Both the position numbers and the translations under genes were made by a program. Shown in pieces: positions 1 to 7,843 of a stretch of 64,000 nucleotides of DNA. The notes under the pieces are model-generated. The model saw nothing but the letters and a program-made list of their open reading frames with translations. It was not told where the DNA came from and did not search any database. Numbering within the stretch: the first letter of the stretch is position 1; each line of letters opens with the position of its first letter. The stretch comes from DASWOJ01 sp964242415 (lineage in GTDB: Bacteria > Pseudomonadota > Alphaproteobacteria > Acetobacterales > Acetobacteraceae). The stretch covers positions 137,559-201,558 of the forward strand of contig CAXTAT010000007.1 in NCBI GenBank assembly GCA_964242415.1. Direction: 5' to 3'.

Positions 1-2
1 TG

Positions 3-923
3 GTGCATCCGCATCAGCTTGATAAGACCGTCATCAAGATCGACCTGCCTGATGCGGCGGGTCCGAAGGTCGCCGCCGCTGCGCCGGAGGAGCCGATCGC
101 GGCTCTGCTGGTGTCGGCCGACGCCGGGCGCGGCGAGGCCGGGGTGAAGGCGCAGGGGTGCGTGAGCTGCCATAGCTTCAACGAGGGCGGCAAGGCGGGC
201 GTTGGCCCAAACTTGTATGGCGTGCTCGGCGCGCCGCACGGCCATATGGAGGGATATTCCTACTCCAATGCCATCAAGGCGAAGGCCGGCCCGTGGACCT
301 ATGACGAGCTGAATTCCTGGCTGCTGAAGCCCAGCGCCTACGCCCCTGGCACCAAGATGAGCTATGCCGGCCTGACGGACGAGCACAAGCGGGCGGACAT
401 CATCGCCTACTTGCGTTCGCTGTCGCATGACCCGGAGGCGCTGCCGCCCCCGCCGGCCAAGACCGCCAGCGCCGCGCCGGCTGCGACGGCGGTTTCGGCT
501 AGTGCCGCCGCGCCGCCGCCGGCTGGTGCTGCTGCGCCTGCCGCGGCCACCGGCAATGACGCTGTGGTGTTGCTGGCCTCCGCCAGTCCGGATGCCGGCA
601 AAACCGACACGATGAAGCTGGGCTGCATCGCGTGCCATAGCTTCAACGAGGGCGGCAAGGCCGGGCTTGGGCCGAACCTGTATAACGTCGTCAATGGCCC
701 GCATGCCCATATGGAGGGGTATTCCTACTCCGCCGCGCTGAAGGCGAAGGAGGGGCCGTGGACCTATGCGGAGCTGGACAAGTGGCTGCTGAAGCCCAGC
801 GCCTATGCGCCCGGCACCAAGATGAGCTTTGCCGGGATTGCCGATCCGAAGGTGCGGGCGGATGTAATCAGCTATCTGCGCTCGTTGTCCTCCGACCCGG
901 CGCCGCTGCCTGCCACCAACTGA
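3..923 (+). CDS. Two-domain c-type cytochrome (5' end possibly outside window)
   Basis: Class I cytochrome c with two consecutive mono-haem domains. Haem attachment motifs are CVSCH (residues 53-57) and CIACH (208-212); each domain has a distal Met in PGTKMS (about residues 119 and 274). A Pro/Ala-rich linker (about 146-190) joins them. The two domains are near copies even at DNA level, so this is an internal duplication. A GTG at base 3 opens the frame, but the frame is cut by the window edge and a membrane anchor or signal peptide, which such proteins normally carry, is not visible; the true start probably lies upstream. Expected to be a periplasmic electron carrier. The partner oxidase or dehydrogenase cannot be told from here. 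Confidence 0.85.
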   Translation: MHPHQLDKTVIKIDLPDAAGPKVAAAAPEEPIAALLVSADAGRGEAGVKAQGCVSCHSFNEGGKAGVGPNLYGVLGAPHGHMEGYSYSNAIKAKAGPWTYDELNSWLLKPSAYAPGTKMSYAGLTDEHKRADIIAYLRSLSHDPEALPPPPAKTASAAPAATAVSASAAAPPPAGAAAPAAATGNDAVVLLASASPDAGKTDTMKLGCIACHSFNEGGKAGLGPNLYNVVNGPHAHMEGYSYSAALKAKEGPWTYAELDKWLLKPSAYAPGTKMSFAGIADPKVRADVISYLRSLSSDPAPLPATN

Positions 924-976
924 CCTTCTCCCCCTGCGGTAAGGGCGATCGTGCGCGGTATCCATAATGATCTCCC

Positions 977-1123
977 CTGCTCCCTCTCCCCGCTTCGGGA
1001 GAGGGTTGAGGTGAGGGGGTCTTGAGGCGCAGAACTCCTGGGCCAAACAGCCCGGTCGTGAGTGGCGCGGGGTGAGCAAGACCCCCTCATCCCGGCCCTC
1101 TCCCGAAGTGGGAGAGGGAGCAG
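977..1123. repeat. Dispersed palindromic repeat, family B copy 1
   Basis: Two inverted arms, each built around CCCTCTCCC/GGGAGAGGG hairpins followed by the GGTGAGGGGGTCTTG box and its complement. The spacer between arms is unrelated to other copies. Further copies lie at 26549-26677, 39392-39555, 48399-48559 and 61871-62025, with degenerate or half copies near 23004 and 43921. The stretch 924-1223 holds only this element and no gene. Confidence 0.85.
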
Positions 1124-1223
1124 AGGAGAGGCTATACCGTCCTCTAGATGCATATCCCCATTGGTGGCAGCAACTTTTGACTACCAGTTGACCTGACGCA
1201 CCAGCAATTCCAAGCACGCCCGG

Positions 1224-2042
1224 ATGCAGCCAAGGCTCATCCGTTATGCCGCACCCGAACCGCGCCAGCCTCGCCCCCCGGTCCTCGACCTGTTCAGCGG
1301 CATCGGCGGGTTCAGCCTCGGCCTGCACTGGTCCGGCCTGCAAACGGTGGCCTTCTGCGAGTTCGACCCCTTCGCACGCCGGGTGCTCGCCCGGCACTGG
1401 CCCGGCATCCCAACCTACCCCGATATCCGTACCCTCGACGCTGCCCGGCTGCAGGCCGACGAGGTGCCGCGGCCCTGGCTGGTGTGCGGCGGCTTCCCCT
1501 GCCAGGACAGCAGCCTCGCCGGTCGTGGCGCCGGGATCGAGGGCTCGCGCACGGGCCTGTGGTCCCACATGGCGCGCCTCGTCGCCGAGCTGCGACCGCG
1601 CTGGGTGGTGGCTGAGAACGCTCCTGGCCTGCGAGGCCGCGGCGCGGACCGGGTGCTGCGTGACTTGGAGGCTGCGGGCTACGCCGGCTGGCCGCTGGTG
1701 GTGGGTGCTGTCCATGCCGGTGCCCCGCACCGCCGGTCGCGCGTGTGGCTGGTGGCGCAAGCCGTTGCTGCCGACCCCGGTGGCGCGGGACTGGAAATGG
1801 GGCAGCGTGGCGCAGCAGGGCCGCCGCCGGGCCTGCCAGTTGAGCGACGCGGTGGGTGGCCGGCTGCATCCGGAGTATGCCGAGTGGATGATGGGCTACC
1901 CGCCGGGCTGGACCGCGTTGGGCGCCTGAGGGCGCTGGGCAACGCTGTGGCGCCCGCGAATGCGGCGATGGTGGGACGGGCGCTGCTGGCGGCGAGTGGG
2001 ACGGAGCAGGGTGCATGCGCTCCCAACATGGCAACGTACTAG
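1224..2042 (+). pseudogene. DNA (cytosine-5) methyltransferase, two compensating frameshifts
   Basis: Dcm/phage-type m5C methyltransferase. In the main frame: motif I DLFSGIGGFSLGL (residues 22-34, SAM binding), motif IV GGFPCQDSS with catalytic Cys at about 93, motif VI ENAP near 131, motif VIII HRRSRVW, and motif X ALGNAVAP near the end. Between about 1755 and 1925 this frame reads unrelated residues, while the +1 frame reads family sequence: LLPTPVARDWK, then LSDAVGGRLHPEYAEWMMG and PPGW. The protein therefore needs an extra base near 1755 and a missing base near 1925 to be restored. Sequencing error or a decayed gene are both possible; the ORF stays open because the shifts cancel. No restriction enzyme is adjacent. 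Confidence 0.75.
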
Positions 2043-2051
2043 CCTGCTTCC

Positions 2052-2313
2052 GTGCGGATCGTAGCCGGGCGCGTGTTGCGGGACTCCTGGATTAACACCC
2101 CCGGGTCGAGACGCCGCTCAACACCTGGCACCGTCTCGTCCGTGCTGCGGACTGGACGGGTCCGGCCGTCATCAAGGCGCAATTCCGATCTGCCGACTTT
2201 GTTGCTGGCAACCGGGTGATCTTCGACATTGCAGGCAACACCTCTCGCCTGATTGCCTGGGTCGCCTGTAATCGCCATGCCGTGCTGATCAAGTTTGTCG
2301 GCACACAACGGCC
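2052..2313 (+). pseudogene. HigB-family toxin remnant (frameshifted, no antitoxin)
   Basis: From a GTG at 2052 the frame reads VRIVAGRVLRDSW, the usual HigB amino terminus. Near 2094 the frame is lost by one base; from 2096 the next frame reads HPRVETPLNTWHRL, then WTGPAVIKAQFRSADF, GNRVIFDIAGN, RLIAWVA and VLIKFVGT, matching the HigB mRNA-interferase family through its core strands. After VGT the sequence departs from the family and no family-like stop follows. No HigA antitoxin is present; the next gene is a glycosyltransferase on the other strand. A broken, orphaned toxin is the best reading. Recognition rests on remembered family sequence, not a search. Confidence 0.7.
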
Positions 2314-2319
2314 TGACCG

Positions 2320-3456
2320 TCAAAGCCGCAGCAGCACATCCACTGCCTTGGCAGCCCTGGCCCAACTGAACCGCTCCGCCACCCAGTCCCGCGCCGCCCC
2401 GCCGAGCCGCAGGCAGCCTGCCTGGTTCCGCAACAGCGCCGCCGCCGCGGCCGCGAGGCTCGCAGCGTCCGCCGCCATCAGCCCCTCATGTCCCGGCGGC
2501 AGCACCAGGCCATTGGCGGCCAGCGGCGTCAGGACGCAGGGGCGGGCGCTGGCCCAGGTTTCCAGCACCTTGTTCTTCAGCCCTACCCCGGTCCGCATCG
2601 GCGCCAGCCCGATCCAGGCGCGGGACAGCACGGCGGGGATGCTGGGCACGTCCGCCAGGACCTCGATGCCATCCCGCCCGTGCAGCGCCTGGATGGCACG
2701 GCCAGGGCGGCGACCGCCGATCAGCAGGCGGGCGCCGGGCACGGCGGCACGGACGCGAGGCCAGACCTGGCGGGCCAGGAAGGCCACGGCGTCCATGTTG
2801 GGCAGGTAGTCCAGGGTGCCGACGAAGGCGGCGGTCGGCGCCGGGTCGGGCCGGCCGCTCCCCGCCTCGCCCAGCCCTGGCAGGTCCACGCCGTTGGCGA
2901 TGACCGCGACGGGCCGGCCGCCGATGCGCGCCATGCCGGCAGCGTCATCCCCGCCGACGCAGGCGGTGGCGGTGAAGCCGCGGACGGCGTAACGCGCCCA
3001 GCGCAGGCTGGCCGGCAACTCTCGCACGGCGCGGGCGCGGGCGCGCCAGCCGGGTCCTGCTCCGGGGGTGCCGGTTGCCGTGCGCCAGAACTCCAGCGGG
3101 TTGCAGTCGATCATGTCCATGACGGCCGGCGGGACGCCATGGGTGCCGGCGCCCCGCCAGGCGGCTTCCGCCCCCGGCCAGACCAGGCCGCGGTCATGGG
3201 GTCCGGCGTGCAGCAGTGCGGCGCGCACCGGCGCCGGGTCGAACCGCCAGGGATAGGCCAGGCCGGTGCCATTCAGCACAACCGGCAGGTGCCGCGCCGT
3301 GCCCGGCGGCGGGTCGCCGGGACAGACGAGCGTGATGCGCCACCCCGTCGCCAATCCGCGCACCAGCCCGGCGACTCGCAGCGCATAGCCATCCCGGACC
3401 GGCCAGGGCGGCAAGGTGCAGACGGCCAGCAAGGTCGGGTGCGCGGGGAGCGACAT
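2320..3456 (-). CDS. GT4-type glycosyltransferase
   Basis: A 378-aa GT-B fold glycosyltransferase. The carboxy half has the nucleotide-sugar binding domain: AFVGTLDYLPNMDAV, the LLIGGRRP strand, and GVGLKNKVLETWA, whose Glu normally contacts the sugar nucleotide ribose. The amino half, beginning VCTLPPWPVRDGYALRVAGL, is the acceptor domain and resembles GT4 proteins of cell-surface sugar assembly. Acceptor and sugar cannot be told. It is isolated: no polysaccharide genes flank it, and it faces the higB remnant. Confidence 0.8.
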   Translation of the reverse strand: MSLPAHPTLLAVCTLPPWPVRDGYALRVAGLVRGLATGWRITLVCPGDPPPGTARHLPVVLNGTGLAYPWRFDPAPVRAALLHAGPHDRGLVWPGAEAAWRGAGTHGVPPAVMDMIDCNPLEFWRTATGTPGAGPGWRARARAVRELPASLRWARYAVRGFTATACVGGDDAAGMARIGGRPVAVIANGVDLPGLGEAGSGRPDPAPTAAFVGTLDYLPNMDAVAFLARQVWPRVRAAVPGARLLIGGRRPGRAIQALHGRDGIEVLADVPSIPAVLSRAWIGLAPMRTGVGLKNKVLETWASARPCVLTPLAANGLVLPPGHEGLMAADAASLAAAAAALLRNQAGCLRLGGAARDWVAERFSWARAAKAVDVLLRL

Positions 3457-3505
3457 CGGGCCAGCTTATACCAGCCGTTGGTGAGTCTGACCGGTGCGGG
3501 CGTGC

Positions 3506-3594
3506 CGTCATGGCGAGCCACACTTGCGGCGCGGATAGGCGGCAAGGGCCGTCTATGCGGCCTTTGGATTGCCGCGCCGAAGCCGGCTCTGACG
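3506..3594. repeat. Dispersed palindromic repeat, family A copy 1 (degenerate)
   Basis: Imperfect member of the family whose left arm is CGTCATTGCGAGC plus CGGCAATCCAGG and whose right arm is the reverse complement (CCTGGATTGCCGC to GCTCGCAATGACG). This copy has lost part of the left arm. Confidence 0.6.
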
Positions 3595-3693
3595 GCACGG
3601 CTCGGGACGGCAGCGGCCAGGGTCGCCGGTATTGTTGCTCTCCGCCCTGACCCTTGCGATGCCGCACCCAATCAGGCCCGTCACTTCAGGCCC

Positions 3694-3797
3694 CGTCATT
3701 GCGAGCCGGCTTCGGCGCGGCAATCCAGGGGGCATGGGCTGGGGTTCTGGTCGTGCGGCCCTGGATTGCCGCGTCGCAAGCGCTCCTCGCAATGACG
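3694..3797. repeat. Dispersed palindromic repeat, family A copy 2, with tandem tail
   Basis: Well-preserved copy: left arm about 37 nt, a loop of roughly 30 nt, then the inverted right arm ending GCAATGACG. The end is followed to about 3834 by repeats with 14-15-nt spacing, each beginning AATGAC or AACGAC. The 570-base stretch 3457-4026 holds these repeats and no gene I can recognise. Confidence 0.85.
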
Positions 3798-4026
3798 ACG
3801 GGGCAATGACAGATGGGACAACGACGAGCGAGGAAGCGGGCGAACCGGTCAGTGCAGATACCGTTGGTATCGGACCTTGATCCACACACCTCCCGCAACG
3901 GCCATCCACCCTGGATGCCGCCGCCGGAACCCTGCATAGTGCTCAAGGGAACCGGCGGTCAGCATACAGGCCGCCTCCGTCCACGGGGTGCTGCATGGCT
4001 TCATCGACCGGCATGGCAGACGCGTG

Positions 4027-4536
4027 ATGGATGGGGGCCGGGTGCCGCCCAGCCGCGGCCTGCGGCTGTCGTCCGACCTGTTCCTCAACGTCGAGCACGG
4101 CGTGCTGATCGCGCTGGGCCTGGTGCTGTCGCTGACGGCGGTGATCGCGCTGATCGGGGCGGCTCTCTCCCTGTGGGAGGGCGTGGTGAACTGGAGCGGC
4201 GGGTCCGGCCTGCTGCTCATCATCGACCGCCTGCTGTTCGTGCTGATGCTGGCCGAGATCCTGCACACCGTCCGGGTGTCGATCCAGTCGGGCACCCTGA
4301 ACTGCGAGCCGTTCCTGATCGTCGGCCTGATCGCCTCGATCCGCCGGGTGCTGGTGATCACGCTGGAGTCCTCGCAAGCGACACCGGGCAAGCCAACGGC
4401 GGAGCCGGGGCACGAGGCGGTGTTCCAGGCGTCGATGATCGAGCTAGGGGTGCTGGGCGGGCTGATCCTGGTGATGGTGGTGTCGATCTTCCTGCTGCGG
4501 CGCAGCGGCGGAAGCGACGAGGCCCTGGGGACGTAG
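4027..4536 (+). CDS. PsiE-family membrane protein
   Basis: Small inner-membrane protein (169 aa from ATG 4027; GTG starts at 3988 and 4024 are also open). It has four hydrophobic segments and the family's hallmark EPFLIVGLIASIRRVLVI in the middle. The PsiE family was named for phosphate-starvation induction in E. coli, but its biochemical role is not established. The next gene starts three bases after the stop, so the two membrane proteins are probably co-transcribed. No strong ribosome site decides the start. Confidence 0.75.
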   Translation: MDGGRVPPSRGLRLSSDLFLNVEHGVLIALGLVLSLTAVIALIGAALSLWEGVVNWSGGSGLLLIIDRLLFVLMLAEILHTVRVSIQSGTLNCEPFLIVGLIASIRRVLVITLESSQATPGKPTAEPGHEAVFQASMIELGVLGGLILVMVVSIFLLRRSGGSDEALGT

Positions 4537-4539
4537 CGG

Positions 4540-5100
4540 ATGCCGGACGGCCCGCCCGCCCTGGGATCGCCCGCCCTGGGTCCACCTGCCTTGCGCCCGC
4601 TGCCGGCGGTGATCTTCGCCTCGCGCTGGCTGCAACTGCCGATGTACCTCGGGCTGATCGTGGCGCAGGGCGTTTACGTGTTCCTGTTCCTCAAGGAGCT
4701 GCTGCACCTCGTGACCCACGCGGCGGAGTTCAACGAGCAGCAGATCATGCTGCTGGTGCTCGGCCTGATCGACGTGGTGATGATCAGCAACCTGCTGGTC
4801 ATGGTGATCATCGGCGGCTACGAGACGTTCGTGTCGCGGCTGGGCCTGGTCGGCCACCCGGAGGCGCCGGAGTGGCTGGGGCACGTGAATTCCGGGCTGC
4901 TGAAGGTGAAGCTGGCGATGGCGATCATCGGCATCAGCAGCATTCACCTGCTGCGCAGCTTCATCGAGCTGGGGACGGCCAGCACCGACACCTCGCTGCA
5001 CTACGACCAGGTGATGTGGCAGACGATCATCCACGGCATGTTCATCCTGTCCGCCATCGGCCTGGCCTACGTGGACCGGATGGGCGAGGCGTCGCATTAA
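4540..5100 (+). CDS. UPF0114 / YqhA-family membrane protein
   Basis: 186 aa with four predicted membrane segments and family stretches IDVVMISNLLVMVIIGGYE and SIHLLRSFIEL. UPF0114 proteins have no settled function. It starts ATG three bases after the PsiE-like gene. Residues 5-19 are three pentapeptide repeats (PPALG, SPALG, PPALR) encoded by a 15-bp tandem DNA repeat at 4552-4596, outside the conserved family region. Confidence 0.8.
   Translation: MPDGPPALGSPALGPPALRPLPAVIFASRWLQLPMYLGLIVAQGVYVFLFLKELLHLVTHAAEFNEQQIMLLVLGLIDVVMISNLLVMVIIGGYETFVSRLGLVGHPEAPEWLGHVNSGLLKVKLAMAIIGISSIHLLRSFIELGTASTDTSLHYDQVMWQTIIHGMFILSAIGLAYVDRMGEASH
4552..4596 (+). repeat. 15-bp tandem repeat x3 at a gene 5' end
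   Basis: Three 15-bp units encode PPALG, SPALG and PPALR in frame. It is one of several 15-bp arrays in this window that sit at gene starts. Confidence 0.7.
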
Positions 5101-5122
5101 ATCGCATCAAGAAGGGCAGGAC

Positions 5123-5758
5123 ATGCAGCTTTACGGCTTCTGGCGGTCGCTGGCGACCTACCGCGTGCGGGTGGCGCTGAACCTCAAGGGGGTGAGGGTG
5201 GCCGAGACCGCCATCGACCTGGACCGGGGGGACCAGCACGCGCCGGGGTTCCGGGCGCTGAACCCAATGGGTGGCGTGCCGGCGCTGGTGCTGGACGACG
5301 GCACGGCGCTGACGCAGTCGCTGGCGATCCTGGAGTGGATCGAGGAGACCTATCCGACGCCGCCCCTGCTGCCCACCGGCGCCGCCGCCCGCGCCCGGGT
5401 GCGCGCCCTGTGCGCCATCACGGCGGCCGACACGCATCCGCTGGTGGTGCCGCGGGTGCAGGGCTACCTGGGCCGGGTGTTCGGCGCCGACGACGCGGCC
5501 CGGCAGACCTGGGCGGCGCACTGGTTCACCCAGGGCCTGCAAGCCTACGAGGCGCAGGTCGGGCCTGGGCCGTTCTGCGCCGGGGACGCGCCGGGGATGG
5601 CCGACGCCTGCTTGGCCAGCCACGTCGCCGGGGCGGAGCGGTTCAAGGCGGACCTGCAGCCCTTCACCACGGTGCGGCGCATCCAGGCAGCGTGCATGGC
5701 GCTGCCGGCCTTCGCCGACGCCCATCCGCTGCGCCAGCCTGGCGCCCCGGCGGCCTGA
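5123..5758 (+). CDS. maiA: Maleylacetoacetate isomerase (zeta-class GST)
   Basis: 211-aa glutathione S-transferase of the zeta class. It converts maleylacetoacetate to fumarylacetoacetate in tyrosine/homogentisate breakdown, using glutathione. The amino-terminal thioredoxin fold carries the active-site loop (W)RSLATYRVRVAL; NPMGGVPALV and LTQSLAILEWIEE, which bind glutathione, follow. The family's usual double Ser is partly changed to SLAT. The rest is the all-helical GST domain. An AAGGGCAGG ribosome site precedes the ATG. Other homogentisate genes are not in the window, so maiA is inferred from sequence alone. Confidence 0.82.
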   Translation: MQLYGFWRSLATYRVRVALNLKGVRVAETAIDLDRGDQHAPGFRALNPMGGVPALVLDDGTALTQSLAILEWIEETYPTPPLLPTGAAARARVRALCAITAADTHPLVVPRVQGYLGRVFGADDAARQTWAAHWFTQGLQAYEAQVGPGPFCAGDAPGMADACLASHVAGAERFKADLQPFTTVRRIQAACMALPAFADAHPLRQPGAPAA

Positions 5759-5763
5759 CCGGG

Positions 5764-6294
5764 ATGCGCGCCTGGCTGCTCCTGGCTTGCGCGGTGCTGG
5801 CCAGCCCGGCGCAGGCACGCGTCACCGCACGCATGGTCGCGTGGGGGGAGATGGAGGCCGCCGACATCGGCCCCATGTCGCCCGACGCGCACGAGCACGC
5901 GCTGACCCGCGGCCGCACCATCGCCGACCCGGTCATCACCCGGCAGACTGACCACATTGTCGCCCGGCTGTGCCAGCAGTTCGGCGCGACCGCCGCGTTC
6001 ACCGCCGGGCCGGGCGAGGCGCTGCCGGACCGGGTGCAGGTCCACTCCCGCCATCCGGTGCTGACCCGGCCGGAGGATGGCGCGACCAGCACGGATGATA
6101 GCTTCGAGACCTCGGTCGCGGGCGGGCAGGCGACGGTGGGGTTCACGTTCGACCACGCGTGGGAGCTGCAGCCGGGGACGTGGACGATGGAGTTCAGGGT
6201 GGACGGCCAGGTGGTGGCGGCGCAGTCGTTCGTCGTCACCCTGCCGCCGGCGGGGTCGCCGCAGACGGTGTGCGTGGCGGGGCCGACGTCGTGA
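5764..6294 (+). CDS. Exported DUF3859-domain protein
   Basis: 176 aa starting ATG five bases after maiA. Residues 1-19 form a signal peptide (MRAWLLLACAVLASPAQA), so the product is periplasmic. The carboxy half matches DUF3859 at FDHAWELQPGTWTMEF and VAAQSFVVTLP, a beta-sandwich family of unknown function. No catalytic residues are evident. Probably translated with maiA, but a shared job is not apparent. Confidence 0.72.
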   Translation: MRAWLLLACAVLASPAQARVTARMVAWGEMEAADIGPMSPDAHEHALTRGRTIADPVITRQTDHIVARLCQQFGATAAFTAGPGEALPDRVQVHSRHPVLTRPEDGATSTDDSFETSVAGGQATVGFTFDHAWELQPGTWTMEFRVDGQVVAAQSFVVTLPPAGSPQTVCVAGPTS

Positions 6295-6450
6295 TGACAG
6301 GCTCCTTTGATTCGCCAACGGACAGCCTTCCCAGCATCGAAACCTCTGCTAGCCCCCCTTGATACCATTCCGCCGCGCCCTGACTGTTCCATCCCGCCTT
6401 CAAATCTGGCTTTTGCCGCCCCATCTTCTGTGCAGCAAGGAGGGCCAACA

Positions 6451-7008
6451 ATGCCAATAACCAACCTAGAGACCGCCACCCTCGGCGGCGGCTGCTTCTG
6501 GTGCCTGGAGCCGGTGTTCCTGGGCCTGCGCGGCGTGCAGTCCAGCGTGTCCGGCTATGCCGGCGGCACCGTGCCCAATCCCACCTATGAGCAGGTCTGC
6601 GGCAAGCGCACCGGCCACGCCGAAGTGGTGCAGGTCACCTTCGATCCGGCCGAGATCAGCTATGCCGACATCCTGCGCGTGTTCTTCACCCTGCACGATC
6701 CCACCACGCCCAATCAGCAGGGCGCCGACGTCGGGCCGCAATACCGCAGCATCGTCCTGACCCACACCGACGCGCAGGCGGAGACGGCCCGCACGGTCAA
6801 GGCCGAGATGGACGCCAGCGGCGTCTGGGGCCGGCCGATCGTCACCGAGATCGTGCCGCTGACCACGTTCTACCGGGCCGAGGACGAGCACCAGGACTAC
6901 TACGCCCGCAATCCCTGGTCCGGCTACTGCCGGGCGGTGATCACCCCCAAGGTCGCCAAGCTCCGCAAGCTGTTCAACGACCGCCTGAAGGCGCCGCAGG
7001 CCGCTTGA
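6451..7008 (+). CDS. msrA: Peptide-methionine (S)-S-oxide reductase
   Basis: 185 aa. MsrA reduces methionine-S-sulfoxide in proteins and free methionine after oxidative damage, with thioredoxin as electron donor. The signature GGCFWCLE holds the catalytic Cys15; family blocks VSGYAGG, PTYEQVC, GHAEVVQV and the EDEHQDYY region are intact. The ATG at 6451 is chosen because AAGGAGGG (6437-6444) sits at ideal spacing and the GGCFWC motif then falls at the usual distance from the start. It is a single-domain MsrA without a fused MsrB. Confidence 0.93.
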   Translation: MPITNLETATLGGGCFWCLEPVFLGLRGVQSSVSGYAGGTVPNPTYEQVCGKRTGHAEVVQVTFDPAEISYADILRVFFTLHDPTTPNQQGADVGPQYRSIVLTHTDAQAETARTVKAEMDASGVWGRPIVTEIVPLTTFYRAEDEHQDYYARNPWSGYCRAVITPKVAKLRKLFNDRLKAPQAA

Positions 7009-7036
7009 GTGGTTCCGGCTTGATTGAGGCCGGGGC

Positions 7037-7657
7037 GTGAGCGAGGCCCAGGCCCGGCAGGTGGTTGCGTCCGCCTACCGGGCATTGGGTGCCGCCGGGC
7101 TGATCGCTGGCAGCAGCGGCAATGTCAGCATGCGGGTGGTTGGCGGCATGGTGATCTCCCCCACCGGCGCCTCGGCGGAACTCATCGACGAGGCCAGCCT
7201 GGTCTGCACAGCCCTGGACGCCCCGGCACCGCGGGCGAGCAGCGAGTGGGCGCTGCACGCAGCGCTGTTGCTGGCGCGGCCCGAGCTGGGCGCCATCGTC
7301 CACACCCACAGTGACGCCTGCACCGCGCTGGCCTGCCTGGGCGAGGCTTTGCCGGCGTTCCACTATTTAGTCGCCGGCTTTGGCGGGGACAGCGTGCGTT
7401 GCGCGCCCTACGCCACCTTCGGCACGCCCGAGCTGGCCGAGGCTGCTGCGGCGGCAATGACCGGGCGAACGGCTTGCCTGCTGGCCAATCACGGGATGGT
7501 TGCAGCAGGGCCGGAGATGGCGTCAGCGCTGGCGGCGGCGCGGCTGTTGGAGACCCTGGCGCGTCAATACCTGCTGGCCCGTGCAGCAGGGGACGTGCGG
7601 CTGCTGACGGCCGGGCAAATGGCCGCGGCGCGGGAGCGGTTCCGGACCTATGGGTAG
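7037..7657 (+). CDS. Class II aldolase/adducin-family protein
   Basis: 206 aa from a GTG start. It resembles L-fuculose-/L-ribulose-phosphate type enzymes: SSGNVSMR near the start (phosphate loop), ISPTGAS, the catalytic Glu in SSEWALH, the zinc pair HTHSDA, and a third His in ANHGMVA. These Zn enzymes cleave or epimerise phosphorylated sugars or decarboxylate related acids. The substrate cannot be assigned. It lies 28 nt after msrA, but a functional link is not evident. A class II relative lies just downstream on the other strand. Confidence 0.78.
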   Translation: MSEAQARQVVASAYRALGAAGLIAGSSGNVSMRVVGGMVISPTGASAELIDEASLVCTALDAPAPRASSEWALHAALLLARPELGAIVHTHSDACTALACLGEALPAFHYLVAGFGGDSVRCAPYATFGTPELAEAAAAAMTGRTACLLANHGMVAAGPEMASALAAARLLETLARQYLLARAAGDVRLLTAGQMAAARERFRTYG

Positions 7658-7783
7658 CCGCTCTCGGTGGAGCCGCAGCTTGGCCGTTGCCGGACAGCAT
7701 GGGCCGCATTCTCAATATGAAGCTCGGGCTACGGTATCGCCGGCGAGGTAACGCCTGCCAGGACCTTCCTGAACGGACAAGGG

Positions 7784-7831
7784 ATGGCGAGGTGTGCAGT
7801 GCGCCAGCTTGCGTCCCGCACACCTCGCCAT
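7784..7831. terminator. Long perfect inverted repeat, terminator-like
   Basis: A 14-bp perfect stem (ATGGCGAGGTGTGC with its complement) and 20-nt loop, twelve bases past the stop of the minus-strand aldolase and between two convergent genes. It lacks a clear T-run on either side, so it may be a Rho-assisted or mRNA-stabilising hairpin rather than a classical terminator. Confidence 0.5.
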
Positions 7832-7843
7832 GCAACGCAGCCG

